DNA of 64,000 nt from JAUXFK01 sp034189035 (GCA_034189035.1 JAXHVA010000011.1:1-64000), one strand, 5' to 3'; positions 8,385 to 17,724 are shown, counted from the stretch's first letter. Translations and numbers: made by a program. Notes: generated from the sequence alone by a model not told the origin.

Positions 8385-8439
8385 TAATTGGTATTTATTT
8401 GAAGACATGTATGAAATAGATTCATAGAGTACTTCATTT

Positions 8440-8476
8440 TGGCTTAAGAGGCACTGTAATAGTGCCTTAAAAGCCA
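8440..8476. terminator. Stem-loop between convergent atpE and uvrA
   Basis: The core is GGCACT-gtaat-AGTGCC with an outer partly paired extension (tggctta ... aagcca). It lies between two converging genes and may serve both. There is no T-run on either side, so it is a weak terminator candidate. Confidence 0.45.
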
Positions 8477-8488
8477 CCAATATGCGAC

Positions 8489-11305
8489 TCAATGAATCAC
8501 CCTCCTTAAAAACTGACCTGTGTATGAATGTTTAACCTGAATTAGCTCTTCTGGTGTGCCAGAGGCTACTATATCTCCACCCATTTCACCACCTTCTGGT
8601 CCGAGATCGATAATATAGTCTGCACTTTTAATGACATCAAGGTTATGCTCTATCACAATAACGGTATTCCCTGCATCCACCAGTTTATTTAAAACATTGA
8701 GTAACTTTTGAATGTCCGCAAAATGAAGACCTGTTGTGGGTTCATCTAGAATATAGAGAGTTTTTCCCGTGCTTTTCTTGCTCAATTCCTTAGCCAGCTT
8801 TACCCTCTGAGCTTCTCCCCCCGATAAGGTAGTGGCTGACTGCCCTAACTTGATGTAACCTAGCCCCACATCAGAAAGCGTTTGAATCTTTGCTTTGATT
8901 TTCGGGATCCTGCTTAAAAAGGATAGGGCCTGATCAACAGTCATGTTCAATATGTCTGCAATATTTTTTCCCTTATAGTATATTTCTAAGGTTTCTCTAT
9001 TGTATCTCTTACCCTTACACACTTCACAGGTAACGTAGACATCCGGGAGAAAATGCATCTCTATCTTTATTATTCCATCACCTTTGCATACTGCGCATCT
9101 TCCACCTTTTACATTAAAACTGTATCTTCCCGGTTTATAACCTCTTACTTTCGATTCAGGGAGCTTTGCAAAGAGTTCTCTTATATGGGTAAAAGTTCCT
9201 GTATACGTCGCAGGATTTGAACGTGGAGTTCTCCCTATAGGGTTTTGGTCAATGTCTATTACTTTATCTATATACTCAAGACCTTCAACCTGGGATACTT
9301 TTCCAGCTCGTTCTTTATATTGGGAGATCCTTTGGGCTAAAACCCTGTATATAGTGTCGAGTACTAATGTACTTTTTCCAGAGCCAGAGACTCCTGTCAC
9401 GCAATTGAATAGTCCAAGGGGGATATTTACTGAGATATTCTTTAAATTATTTTCAGAGGCTCCTTTGATTACTAATTTTTTTTTACTCGGTTTGCGGCGG
9501 TTGACTGGTATCGGAATCGTTAACTCCTTTGAGAGATACTTCCCTGTCAACGATTTAGCATCCTGAATTATTTCTTTTGGAGTTCCGCAAAAGACAACCT
9601 CCCCACCATGGATTCCTGCACCTGGTCCCATATCTATGATATAATCTGATGAAAGGATAGTCTCTTCATCATGCTCAACAACCAGTACAGAGTTTCCAAT
9701 ATCTCTTAGCCTTTTTAATGTCTTGAGCAGTCTAATATTATCCCTTTGGTGTAACCCAATACTCGGCTCATCTAATATATACAGCACCCCGACAAGACTC
9801 GACCCAATTTGTGTTGCCAGCCTAATGCGTTGCCCTTCCCCTCCTGATAGAGTTCCAGAGGGACGATCCAGGGTCAAATAATCTACTCCTACATTTATAA
9901 GAAAACCCAACCTTTCTCGAATCTCCTTCAATATCCTCCTTGCTATCTCCATGTCTCTATTGTTGAGCTGAATGTCAGAGAAAACTCTGAAGGCATCTTT
10001 AACTGAGAGTTTCGTTACATCAGATATTGACATGCCATTTACCTTAATGAAGAGGCTCTCTTTACGCAATCTGTCTCCATTACAATTGAGGCAGGGACGA
10101 TTATTCATATACCTTTTCACATCCTCTCGAATGAGGTCGGAATCTGTTTCCATATAACGGCGTTCGAGGTTTTTTATCACCCCTTCAAATTCTTTTTCGT
10201 GAAATATTCTCCTCCCGTCTAATTCAAAGTAAAATCGTATCTTTTCTTCTCCAGAACCATAGAGGAGGACATGCTGAACAGAAGCAGAGAGGTTCTTGAA
10301 AGGAATGTATATATCTATATTGTAATGATCACTTAAAGAATCGAGCATTTGATGAAAATAGCTGCTGCTTTTTTTTGCCCATGGCAAAATCGCCCCTTCT
10401 CTAAGCGAAAGATTGGGATTGGGTATAATGAGTTCAGGATCAAAGTACATGGTAGTTCCAAGCCCTCCACAGGTTGGACAAGCCCCATAAGGATTGTTAA
10501 AGGAGAACATCCTGGGAGAAATCTCTGGATAACTTATTCCGCAGTCTATACAGGCAAAATTTTCACTGAATATCGTCTCCTTGCCGCCTACTATTTCGAT
10601 TTTAGCTAATCCTTCTGAGAGTTTTAAAGCTGTTTCTAGAGAGTCTGCAAGCCTTTTTTCAATATTTTCTTTAATAATGAGTCTGTCTATGATAACGTCT
10701 ATATGATGCTTTTTGTTCTTTTCCAGTGTAATCTCTTCATTTAAGTCTCTTAGTTCCCCATCGACTTTAATCCTCACGTAACCATCCTTGCGTAATTGGT
10801 TCATTTCATTTTTATATTCTCCCTTTCTTCCCCTTACAATGGGTGATATAATCATAAATTTGGATCCCTGTGGATATCTCATCACTTGATCGACGATTTG
10901 CTGAACTGTCTGACAGAGGATCTCTTTACCACATTTATAACAATGCGGTTTGCCGACCCTGGCGAACAATAAGCGAAGGTAATCGTAAATCTCGGTGACT
11001 GTAGCCACAGTAGAACGAGGATTCTTACTTATGGCTCTCTGCTCAATAGAAATTGCCGGAGACAATCCTTCAATGTATTCTACATCGGGTTTTTCCATCT
11101 GTTCTAAAAACTGTCTGGCATAGGCAGATAGAGACTCTACATATCTTCGTTGTCCCTCAGCATAAAGGGTATCAAAGGCAAGGGTCGATTTGCCGGAACC
11201 ACTTAAACCGGTAATCACTACGAATTTATCCCTGGGTATCTCGACATCGATTCCCTTCAGATTGTGTTCTTTAGCTCCCTTGACTATTATTTTATCGTTT
11301 CCCAT
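8489..11305 (-). CDS. uvrA: Excinuclease ABC subunit A
   Basis: A 938-residue protein, normal length for UvrA, the damage-recognising ATPase of nucleotide excision repair. Both ABC modules are present: Walker A motifs GLSGSGKSTLAF near the N-terminus and GVSGSGKSTLVLDT in the second half, and signature motifs LSGGEGQR and LSGGEAQR. Zinc-binding cysteine pairs are seen around CYKCG, CIDCG...CPTCGG and CAVCKG...CEVCKG. It converges with atpE. The ATG start at 11305 has the usual N-terminus (IVKGAKEHNLKGIDVEIPR). No sign of damage. Confidence 0.98.
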   Translation of the reverse strand: MGNDKIIVKGAKEHNLKGIDVEIPRDKFVVITGLSGSGKSTLAFDTLYAEGQRRYVESLSAYARQFLEQMEKPDVEYIEGLSPAISIEQRAISKNPRSTVATVTEIYDYLRLLFARVGKPHCYKCGKEILCQTVQQIVDQVMRYPQGSKFMIISPIVRGRKGEYKNEMNQLRKDGYVRIKVDGELRDLNEEITLEKNKKHHIDVIIDRLIIKENIEKRLADSLETALKLSEGLAKIEIVGGKETIFSENFACIDCGISYPEISPRMFSFNNPYGACPTCGGLGTTMYFDPELIIPNPNLSLREGAILPWAKKSSSYFHQMLDSLSDHYNIDIYIPFKNLSASVQHVLLYGSGEEKIRFYFELDGRRIFHEKEFEGVIKNLERRYMETDSDLIREDVKRYMNNRPCLNCNGDRLRKESLFIKVNGMSISDVTKLSVKDAFRVFSDIQLNNRDMEIARRILKEIRERLGFLINVGVDYLTLDRPSGTLSGGEGQRIRLATQIGSSLVGVLYILDEPSIGLHQRDNIRLLKTLKRLRDIGNSVLVVEHDEETILSSDYIIDMGPGAGIHGGEVVFCGTPKEIIQDAKSLTGKYLSKELTIPIPVNRRKPSKKKLVIKGASENNLKNISVNIPLGLFNCVTGVSGSGKSTLVLDTIYRVLAQRISQYKERAGKVSQVEGLEYIDKVIDIDQNPIGRTPRSNPATYTGTFTHIRELFAKLPESKVRGYKPGRYSFNVKGGRCAVCKGDGIIKIEMHFLPDVYVTCEVCKGKRYNRETLEIYYKGKNIADILNMTVDQALSFLSRIPKIKAKIQTLSDVGLGYIKLGQSATTLSGGEAQRVKLAKELSKKSTGKTLYILDEPTTGLHFADIQKLLNVLNKLVDAGNTVIVIEHNLDVIKSADYIIDLGPEGGEMGGDIVASGTPEELIQVKHSYTGQFLRRVIH

Positions 11306-11581
11306 ACTTATTAAATAAACTATAGATCAATATTAAGTAACTTTAATCGGCCCATCCAAATCATTCTTTGGCTATACAATTATGCAATCTTTAATTTTAA
11401 TTTATCTTTATTCTAATTGCAAAACAAAATTACTTCCTCTTTGTTCTCCATTTTTATATTTATCCCTTTTATTTATCGAATATCTACTTTCTTCTTTAAC
11501 CAATGTCCATACGTAAATGGAATGGCACCCTTACTCTTCTTCATTGACCTTGACTTTAATGTTTCCTATATTGATTTGCAG

Positions 11582-11590
11582 TGTTATAAT
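11582..11590 (+). promoter_or_regulatory. Extended -10 promoter element (TG-T-TATAAT)
   Basis: A perfect TATAAT at 11585-11590 is preceded by TG at the extended -10 position. No good -35 box is found at 16-18 bases, which is acceptable for an extended -10 promoter. It lies about 75 bases before the ATG of the acyl-CoA synthetase gene. Confidence 0.5.
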
Positions 11591-11601
11591 CTTTCAATAC
11601 G

Positions 11602-11632
11602 ATACTGATTATCAATACGTTGATTTCAGTAT
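11602..11632. promoter_or_regulatory. Imperfect inverted repeat, possible operator
   Basis: Arms ATACTGATTATCAA and TTGATTTCAGTAT face each other around TACG, with one unpaired position. The repeat lies 11 bases downstream of the extended -10 box and upstream of the ribosome site, as an operator would. Confidence 0.4.
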
Positions 11633-11665
11633 TTTCTCAATATATCTAATATGAGGAGGCTATGT

Positions 11666-13144
11666 ATGTCGGAAGATTTTGCCAGATTAGACAGATTGTT
11701 CAATCTCAAAAGTGTTGCTATTGTTGGGGCATCAGGATCAATCGCCAAGACCGGTACGGCAATCCTTTTCAGCATTATTGCAGGAGGGTTTAGAGGAGAG
11801 ATATATCCGATTAACCCAAAAGAGAGTGAAATATTGGGGCTTAAGGCATATCCGAGTTTGAAAGCAACTCCCCAAAAAGCAGATGTTACAATAATTTGTG
11901 TTCAGGCTAAGGCAGTCATTAAAGTTATTGAGGAATGTAAAGAGGCGGGGGTAGACCTCGGTATTGTCATTACATCCGGTTTTGGGGAGGTTGACCAAAA
12001 CGGCAAAGACCTTGAAGAGGAAATTGTAAAGGCAGCTAGGATGGCGAATGTGAGGTTTATCGGCCCAAACTGTATGGGACTGGTGAGTGCAAATCCCAGT
12101 TTTTTTGCACTTATGAATATGCTAATCCCCCTGGTCGGTAATGTGTCTGTGATTTCACAAAGTGGAACAGTTGGGTCTTTAACATCTATTTATGGTTCAG
12201 AGCAGAGCATTGGGATCAATAAATTTATCAGCACAGGCAATGAGGCGGATCTCCATTCAGAAGACTTCATTGAATACCTTGCTTGTGATCCTCACACTGA
12301 TGTCATATCTGTCTTTATTGAAGGCATAAAAAACGGAGAGAGGTTTATCAAGATTGCTAAAGAAACTGCTGTAAGAAAACCCTTGATCGTATTAAAGGGT
12401 GGGGTTACAGAGGCAGGAGCCAAGGCAGCGGCTTCTCATACGGGCTCTCTTGTTGGTTCCAGTGCAGTTTATGATGCAGTGGTGAAACAGACTGGAATCA
12501 TACAAGCTGTAAACGAAAGAGACATGATCGATTTGATAAAGGCATTCTCTTTAGTGCCGCTCCCAGAGGGAAGAAATGTTGGGATTACAGGTGCATGGGG
12601 GGGAACAGGGGTTTTAACCTCAGATGCATGTAACCAGGCAGGTTTGGTTGTGCCGGAATTATCTGAAGAGAGTATGAAAGAACTGAGCCGTATCCTACCA
12701 TCATTTTGGAGTGGTGGGAATCCAATAGATATTACCGGTGCTGGGCTTGGAGGGGATTTTGTTATGTTAGAGAAGCCGATTGAAGTGCTTTTACGTGATG
12801 AAAACATCGATTCAGTGATCTGTATGGTCCCAGCATTAGGTTCTATGTTTGATAAAGTGGCTGCCCGAATGGCTCCTGATATTGTGAAGTATTTCTCAAA
12901 GACTTCATTAGGCGCATTGGGGCCTCAGGAGATGGAGATGGCAAAGAACCTCATTGAACTGAAAGAGAAATATAGAAAACCAATGATTGCAATACTGATC
13001 GGACTCTATGGCCAAGAAGGGACAGAGCACATTCGTATGCTCGAAGACAGTGGGATACCTGTCTATGAGACGACTCAGCAGGCTGCACGAGTTCTGTCAA
13101 AACTCGTAGAATACAGAGAATTTAGAGAGGCTAGGGGGTGTTGA
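11666..13144 (+). CDS. ADP-forming acyl-CoA synthetase, alpha subunit/CoA-binding protein
   Basis: About 492 residues. The N-terminal Rossmann CoA-binding domain (SVAIVGASGS, GFRGEIYPINP) is followed by two succinyl-CoA-ligase-like domains; the phospho-accepting histidine is in KAAASHTGSLVG, and GPNCMGLVSANPSFF is typical. The family makes ATP from acyl-CoA plus ADP and Pi, or the reverse. The ATP-grasp beta chain is not fused and not adjacent, so the gene is an orphan alpha chain here. An upstream in-frame ATG at 11651 lies inside the aggagg ribosome site, so ATG 11666 is preferred. Confidence 0.88.
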   Translation: MSEDFARLDRLFNLKSVAIVGASGSIAKTGTAILFSIIAGGFRGEIYPINPKESEILGLKAYPSLKATPQKADVTIICVQAKAVIKVIEECKEAGVDLGIVITSGFGEVDQNGKDLEEEIVKAARMANVRFIGPNCMGLVSANPSFFALMNMLIPLVGNVSVISQSGTVGSLTSIYGSEQSIGINKFISTGNEADLHSEDFIEYLACDPHTDVISVFIEGIKNGERFIKIAKETAVRKPLIVLKGGVTEAGAKAAASHTGSLVGSSAVYDAVVKQTGIIQAVNERDMIDLIKAFSLVPLPEGRNVGITGAWGGTGVLTSDACNQAGLVVPELSEESMKELSRILPSFWSGGNPIDITGAGLGGDFVMLEKPIEVLLRDENIDSVICMVPALGSMFDKVAARMAPDIVKYFSKTSLGALGPQEMEMAKNLIELKEKYRKPMIAILIGLYGQEGTEHIRMLEDSGIPVYETTQQAARVLSKLVEYREFREARGC

Positions 13145-13159
13145 TTTTTAAGTTATTTG

Positions 13160-13273
13160 TTGACAAAAAAGGAATTGGATAATTTGAGGTGCCAATTTGG
13201 CATCTCCAATCGTGACAAGATGGGATTGAGGCATAAACCCATGGCCTTCACTGAACAGGGTGTCACACTCTAA
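13160..13273 (+). pseudogene. Relic of an ORF6N-domain protein
   Basis: Translation of this stretch gives KELDNLRCQFGISNRDK... and ends PMAFTEQGVTL with a TAA. This matches the middle of an ORF6N domain (ELENLRSQF ... AFTEQGVAML). There is no N-terminal half and no start. It lies just before an intact ORF6N gene, so it looks like a decayed tandem copy or an older allele. Confidence 0.65.
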
Positions 13274-13320
13274 ATAGTAGAAGATGATTCTCTACCGATT
13301 AGAACAAACGGGGAAAAATA

Positions 13321-13884
13321 ATGGATGAAAATCGCATTATGATTCCTGTTGAAAGGATCAAGCAGTCGATTTTGCTTATCCGTGGTCAGAAAGTTATGCT
13401 GGACAGAGACTTAGCGTGTCTCTATAGGGTTGAAACAAGGGTGCTCAATCAAGCTGTCCAGAGAAATATCAAGCGTTTCCCAGAAGACTTAATGTTTGTT
13501 TTGAACCGCGATGAGATTATGAGGATATCACAAATTGTGACATCATCAGATATTAAATATGCAAAACGGTTTCACGCGTTCATCGAGCAAGGTGTAGCCA
13601 TGCTTTCGAGCGTTTTGAGAAGCGAGAGGGCTATAGAAGTCAACATACCCATAATACGTTCCTTTGTACAACTCCGCGGAATGCTGGCTTCTAATGTGGA
13701 GCTTGCCCGTAAGCTGAAACAAATGGAAAAGAAATATGATGAACAGTTCAAGGTTGTCTTTGATGCGATCCGAGCATTAATGGAGCCGCCTGAGAAACCA
13801 CGTAAAAAGATTGGATTTGAGATAAAGGAAAAAGGGGCAACCTATGGCAGATGTAGCCCGAAGCGCAAAAGAAAAACTTCTTAA
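13321..13884 (+). CDS. ORF6N-domain DNA-binding protein
   Basis: A 187-residue protein with an ORF6N domain over the first 105 residues (IRGQKVMLDRDLACLYRVET, NQAVQRNIKRFPEDLMF, EQGVAMLSSVLRSERA), then IRSFVQLRGML and a short coiled region typical of chromosomal ORF6N proteins. The domain is shared with phage antirepressor-type proteins and common near mobile elements. The last 15 residues (RCSPKRKRKTS) are unlike the family and may result from a frameshift; a second frame (from 13843) continues past this stop. It marks the left edge of the accessory island. Confidence 0.8.
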   Translation: MDENRIMIPVERIKQSILLIRGQKVMLDRDLACLYRVETRVLNQAVQRNIKRFPEDLMFVLNRDEIMRISQIVTSSDIKYAKRFHAFIEQGVAMLSSVLRSERAIEVNIPIIRSFVQLRGMLASNVELARKLKQMEKKYDEQFKVVFDAIRALMEPPEKPRKKIGFEIKEKGATYGRCSPKRKRKTS

Positions 13885-14121
13885 GCAATATCCAGGAAGA
13901 ACAGGGTTTCCTTCGGTTTCAACTATCCCGGCCATCCTGTTCATTCTGTCGGGGATAAGCTGTTTCTACGGTTCCAAGTTCAAAAAAACTTGAGATTACA
14001 AATTGTTATTTTAAAATAAATTCGGCAGTGATATGCTCCAGGATAAGAGATGTACATCCAGTGAGAATGATGTTCAATAAGAATCAGGAGCTTTAGTTGT
14101 TAAGCTAAAGATGGATCAACA

Positions 14122-14949
14122 ATGAAATTAGATAAGATAGGTATCTGGTCTGAAATCAAGCTGGAGATTATCAAGGAATACGCAAATGCATTCACAACGA
14201 TAATGAAAAATAAGGCATGGTGTAAAGGATATGTTTACATCGATGCCTTTGCTGGACCTGGAGTCCACATTTCAAGACGAACTGGCGAGTTTACCCTGGG
14301 TTCCCCATTGAACGCCTTGGAGATTGACAATCCTTTTACAGAGTATCATTACATTGATATCGATAAAAAGAAAACAGAAATTCTTAGTGGTTTGATTGGT
14401 GACAGGACAGACGTAAATATATATCAGGAAGACTGCAACGTGATACTAACAGAAAAAATCCTGCCCTCGCTTCCTTATAAAAGTTATAAGAGAGCCTTAT
14501 GTATTTTTGACCCATACGGTTTGCATCTTAATTGGAAAACAATAATGATAGCGGCCCGACAAAGGACAACGGAGATCTTTTTGAACTTTCCACTTATGGA
14601 CATGAACCGAAATGTGTTGCACAAGGATCTGCTTTCAGCGGAACCGGATCAAATTGAGAGAATGAATAGGTTTTGTGGAGTCGAAGAATGGCAGGAAATT
14701 TTGTATAGAGAACAAAAAGATCTTTTTGGTGATACATACCAAATGAAAATTGGAGACAATATTAAACTGGGAAAATGGTTCAGAAAGGAAAGACTACAAA
14801 AAGCTGCGGGATATAAATTTGTTCCAGAACCCATGCTAATGAGAAATAGTACTGGCGGGCCTTTATTCTTTTTGTTTTTTGCTTCCCACGATGCAACAGG
14901 CAAAAGGATTGTAACCGATATTTTCAATAAATACAGGAAGTATTTGTAA
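14122..14949 (+). CDS. tcmP: Three-Cys-motif partner protein TcmP
   Basis: A 275-residue protein that I recognise as TcmP, named for pairing with a radical-SAM-like three-Cys protein. It has a methyltransferase-like Rossmann pattern: YIDAFAGPGVH at residues 40-50, GSPLNALEI, HYIDIDKKK, an acidic EDCN and IFDPYGLHLNW at about 130-140, comparable to motifs I and IV of SAM-dependent methylases. No biochemical function is established to my knowledge. Its stop overlaps the start of the radical SAM gene by one base (TAATG), so the two are translationally coupled and form a two-gene unit in the island. Confidence 0.8.
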   Translation: MKLDKIGIWSEIKLEIIKEYANAFTTIMKNKAWCKGYVYIDAFAGPGVHISRRTGEFTLGSPLNALEIDNPFTEYHYIDIDKKKTEILSGLIGDRTDVNIYQEDCNVILTEKILPSLPYKSYKRALCIFDPYGLHLNWKTIMIAARQRTTEIFLNFPLMDMNRNVLHKDLLSAEPDQIERMNRFCGVEEWQEILYREQKDLFGDTYQMKIGDNIKLGKWFRKERLQKAAGYKFVPEPMLMRNSTGGPLFFLFFASHDATGKRIVTDIFNKYRKYL

Positions 14950-16100
14950 TGGCAATAATCAAGGCAAATCCTGTACAGAAAATAGGAAGTGAAAGTCTAA
15001 TTCGTGAGGAGAGTCCGGCATATTATCCGGAAGAAACACCGGAACCTCTCGTGAAGGAATTGTGGACAATCCGGAGTATGCGCAATAAAATAAGAGCTGA
15101 ACAAATGGCAAGCCGTGCCGAGTTACCATTGATCTGGCTGGATAAAATACCGGGGATCAATGGCGAAAGAGGAATAGAAAAGGTTCGAGCGGAAAGAAAC
15201 ATTCTTCTATTGCGTGAAAGGAAGAGCCCTTTTATTGAACAGTTTCAACATCCTATTGGGCGCTGTGCAAAATTTTATAAACTAACAGCCTATAATAATT
15301 GCAATTTTTGGTGTGAATACTGTTATCTTTATTTGACATTTCGAACACAACCAGTTTCCACTCACTTCATAAATTATGAAAAGATGTACGATGAAATTAT
15401 CAAATTCGACAAATCCAAAATACCAAAAACCCATAGGGTACTTAACCTCGGAGAACTTGGTGACCCTTTGGCTGTGGATTACATAACAGGTTTTGCAAAA
15501 CAGATTATTCCCTTCATGCCGGAACATGCTCCGAAAACAACACTACTTTTCTTAACCAAGAGTGACTGCGTGGATGATATTCTTCACCTTGACCACGGAG
15601 GACAATCAATCATTTCTTTCAGTGTAAATACTGATGTTGTTTTTCATCAGTTGGAACATAGAACCGCTTCGCCTCTGGCTCGTATAATGGCTGCGGCAAA
15701 AGCGCAAAAAGCCGGCTATGAAATACGTTTGAGGATAGATCCTATTATATTCTATTCTACCTGGAAAAGAGACTACATAGCGCTTGTTGATAAGATATTT
15801 GAATATATTCGGCCAACAAGAATAACCTTAGGTGAATATCGACCATCCAATGGTCTCGCCAGCCACATAAGTTCCCGATTTCCCGATTCGACTCTATTGA
15901 AAATTAACAGAAGCCTGATTAAAGAAGGGACAAAACTTCGATATCCCAAAAACCTGAGGATCAAGATGTACGGAACAATCATAGAAGCAATAAAAAAATA
16001 TGGAAGTGATATTGATATTGCCTTGTGCAAAGAGCAACCTTCAATATGGAAAGCGCTCTGCTTGAATATAAAAGGATTAAAATGTAATTGCTTGAGTTAA
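14949..16100 (+). CDS. Radical SAM three-Cys-motif protein, partner of TcmP
   Basis: A 383-residue radical SAM enzyme. The [4Fe-4S]/SAM motif CNFWCEYC (CxxxCxxC) is at about residue 118, followed by a TIM-barrel-like region with the GELGDPLAVD and LEHRTASP segments that resemble spore-photolyase-like radical SAM proteins. The first 100 residues are a charged, poorly conserved extension, and the C-terminus carries CLNIKGLKCNC, a possible extra metal site. It is coupled to TcmP by a one-base overlap. Substrate is unknown; an activity on nucleic acid is inferred only from the spore-photolyase resemblance and the defense context. Confidence 0.82.
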   Translation: MAIIKANPVQKIGSESLIREESPAYYPEETPEPLVKELWTIRSMRNKIRAEQMASRAELPLIWLDKIPGINGERGIEKVRAERNILLLRERKSPFIEQFQHPIGRCAKFYKLTAYNNCNFWCEYCYLYLTFRTQPVSTHFINYEKMYDEIIKFDKSKIPKTHRVLNLGELGDPLAVDYITGFAKQIIPFMPEHAPKTTLLFLTKSDCVDDILHLDHGGQSIISFSVNTDVVFHQLEHRTASPLARIMAAAKAQKAGYEIRLRIDPIIFYSTWKRDYIALVDKIFEYIRPTRITLGEYRPSNGLASHISSRFPDSTLLKINRSLIKEGTKLRYPKNLRIKMYGTIIEAIKKYGSDIDIALCKEQPSIWKALCLNIKGLKCNCLS

Positions 16101-16150
16101 GGCTATGAATTACAGTAAATAAGGCATAGCTTTTAAAAATAGAGACAAGC

Positions 16151-16545
16151 TTGGCGCAAATTCAGTTTAAGGGCAAATCGTTCGTTCAAAACCATCATCT
16201 TCTGGTTAAATACCATGAGCTGATTCCGAAAAAGAAAAAAAGCCTTACAGACAAGGTTAGCCTTCATGAAAATCTCATCATCCACGGCGATAACTTAAAG
16301 GCCCTAAAGGCTTTGCTTCCGCTTTATGCCGGGAAAATCAAGTGCATATACATTGACCCGCCTTACAACACCGGCAATGGGAAATGGGTGTATAACGATA
16401 ATGTCAACTCACCTATGATGCAGGAGTGGTTGGGTAAAGTGGTTGATCGTGAAGATCTTACCCGTCATGACAAATGGTTGTGTATGATGGCTCAAAGATT
16501 GAAGCTTTTGCGGGAGCTGTTGCAGGAGGATGGGGTTATTTTTAT
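16151..16545 (+). pseudogene. N-terminal fragment of a type III (beta-class) DNA adenine methyltransferase, Mod
   Basis: About 130 residues match the start of Mod-like adenine methyltransferases (QIQFKGKSFVQNHHLLVKYH, NLIIHGDNLKALKALLP, then catalytic IDPPYNTGNGKWVYNDN). Similarity ends after LLQEDGVIF, where IS1380-type sequence begins; the FxGxG SAM-binding half is missing. The start is a TTG at 16151 with little ribosome site. With the catalytic motif but no SAM pocket it cannot work. A stretch at 32870-33186 may be the far end of the same kind of gene. Confidence 0.8.
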
Positions 16546-17660
16546 CCTAGATCCAGAGTCAACGCTATAATTAATAGAAATAAAAGAGAAATTATAAAAC
16601 AACTGGGGTTATCGGATTTCACATATGTAGCTGATGATAAGTACATGACCTATTCGGCCATGGGTTCCCTGTTGGTCGATTTTATGAATATTATTGGTTT
16701 GTCTCGGCTTTTTAAAGACTATGTTCATATCGATAAAAGAGAGAGTACTTACCCTTCGGATAAAATTCCACAGCTTTTGGTATTACAGAACATCCTTGGT
16801 TATGATCGTATCGAAAGCGTAAGGCCTTTAAATCAGGATACAGTGCTGAAGGCTCAACTTGGGATTGAGAACTATCCTGATCCTGAAACCTTTCGGGATA
16901 AGCTTCAAAGATACACCGAAGAGAATATAGGGCAGTTGTTTTTTGTCAACCAGAAATTACTCGATGTCATATGTAATCTTACAGAAGCTCGATACGTTGA
17001 TTTGCATTTCGATGCCAAGGTCATTACAGTTTATGGAGATCAAGAAGGTGCCGAAGTGGGCTATAATCCTCATAAGTTCGGACGAAAGAGTTATCATCTG
17101 AAAGTCTGTGTAGTAGAGCCCTTTGGTTTCATTTTGACCATCTCATTAGAGTCTGGCACGGCAGTCAGTTCTACCGGTTTTGTTGAATTCTATCAAAAGA
17201 GTGTTGCTGCTTTGCCTCAAAACCATCTGGTTATTCAAAATGTCCGTTTATACAGCGGTTTTTTCAGCGAAGGAAATGTCGAGGCCTTTGAAGGGGATTT
17301 CGTCTTCTTCGAGGTAGTTGCCAAAAAGTACGGCAATATAAAACACTGGGTTACTGAATGTATCCCTGAAGAAGACTTTGAACCCTTCTATTATGATGAG
17401 AGCATCTGCGGCGCATCCTTCTCTTTCCGTTTAAATGAATGGAAAAAGCCTCGTTTGTTGTAGTAAGAAAAGCAGTGAACCAGGAAAAGAACGAGCAATT
17501 GCCCCTGTTTTCCAAGTGGCGATATCAGATTATCTGTCATAACCAGTTGGATATGACACCTAAAGAGGTTTGGGAAGATTACAATAAGCGGGCCAGGATC
17601 GAACTGAACATCCGGGATCTGGATTATGACCATTTTAGGGAGACAACGGGGCGGGATACA
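16541..17660 (+). mobile_element. Decayed IS1380-family insertion with broken transposase
   Basis: The frame 16560-17463 encodes an IS1380-like DDE transposase (HFDAKVITVYGDQEGAEVGYN, HKFGRKSYH) that continues in another frame at 17439-17645 (FVVVRKAVNQEKNEQLPLF, EVWEDYNKRARIELN). Three kinds of damage are visible: a frameshift at about 17450, the second catalytic aspartate changed to tyrosine (RLYSGFF for the usual RADSGFF), and no C-terminus beyond 17645. The usual N-terminus is also absent, because the left end joins the mod fragment directly. No clear terminal repeats or target duplication were found, so the limits are approximate. Confidence 0.75.
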
Positions 17661-17662
17661 AT

Positions 17663-17724
17663 GGGGTCAGGTCTTCATTCTTGACAGAATTTAATGAGAG
17701 AGTGGAGAATGAAGACCAGACCCC
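17663..17724. repeat. REP-like hairpin element
   Basis: Arms GGGGTCAGGTCTTCATTCT (17663-17681) and its complement (17706-17724) pair over 19 bases with one mismatch around a 24-base loop. The GGGGTCAGGTCTT head is typical of repeats linked to REP-associated IS200-like tyrosine transposases; none is in this window. It lies exactly where the IS1380 transposase is cut. Behind it a short frame (NATGDDKALMVSRIFDSTVIGN...) ending near 17840 is a remnant I do not recognise. Confidence 0.7.

Larger units (their letters stand above)
11306..11650. other. 345-base intergenic region between divergent uvrA and the acyl-CoA synthetase gene
   Basis: A very AT-rich stretch without a credible gene; the short plus-strand frame at 11417-11608 has no ribosome site and low-complexity content. 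It should hold the promoters of both flanking genes. The right end has an extended -10 element and an inverted repeat, listed separately. Confidence 0.7.

Noticed and set aside
11417..11608. 63-codon plus-strand frame between uvrA and the synthetase gene
   Set aside because: No ribosome site, AT-rich low-complexity content, and it overlaps the promoter region.
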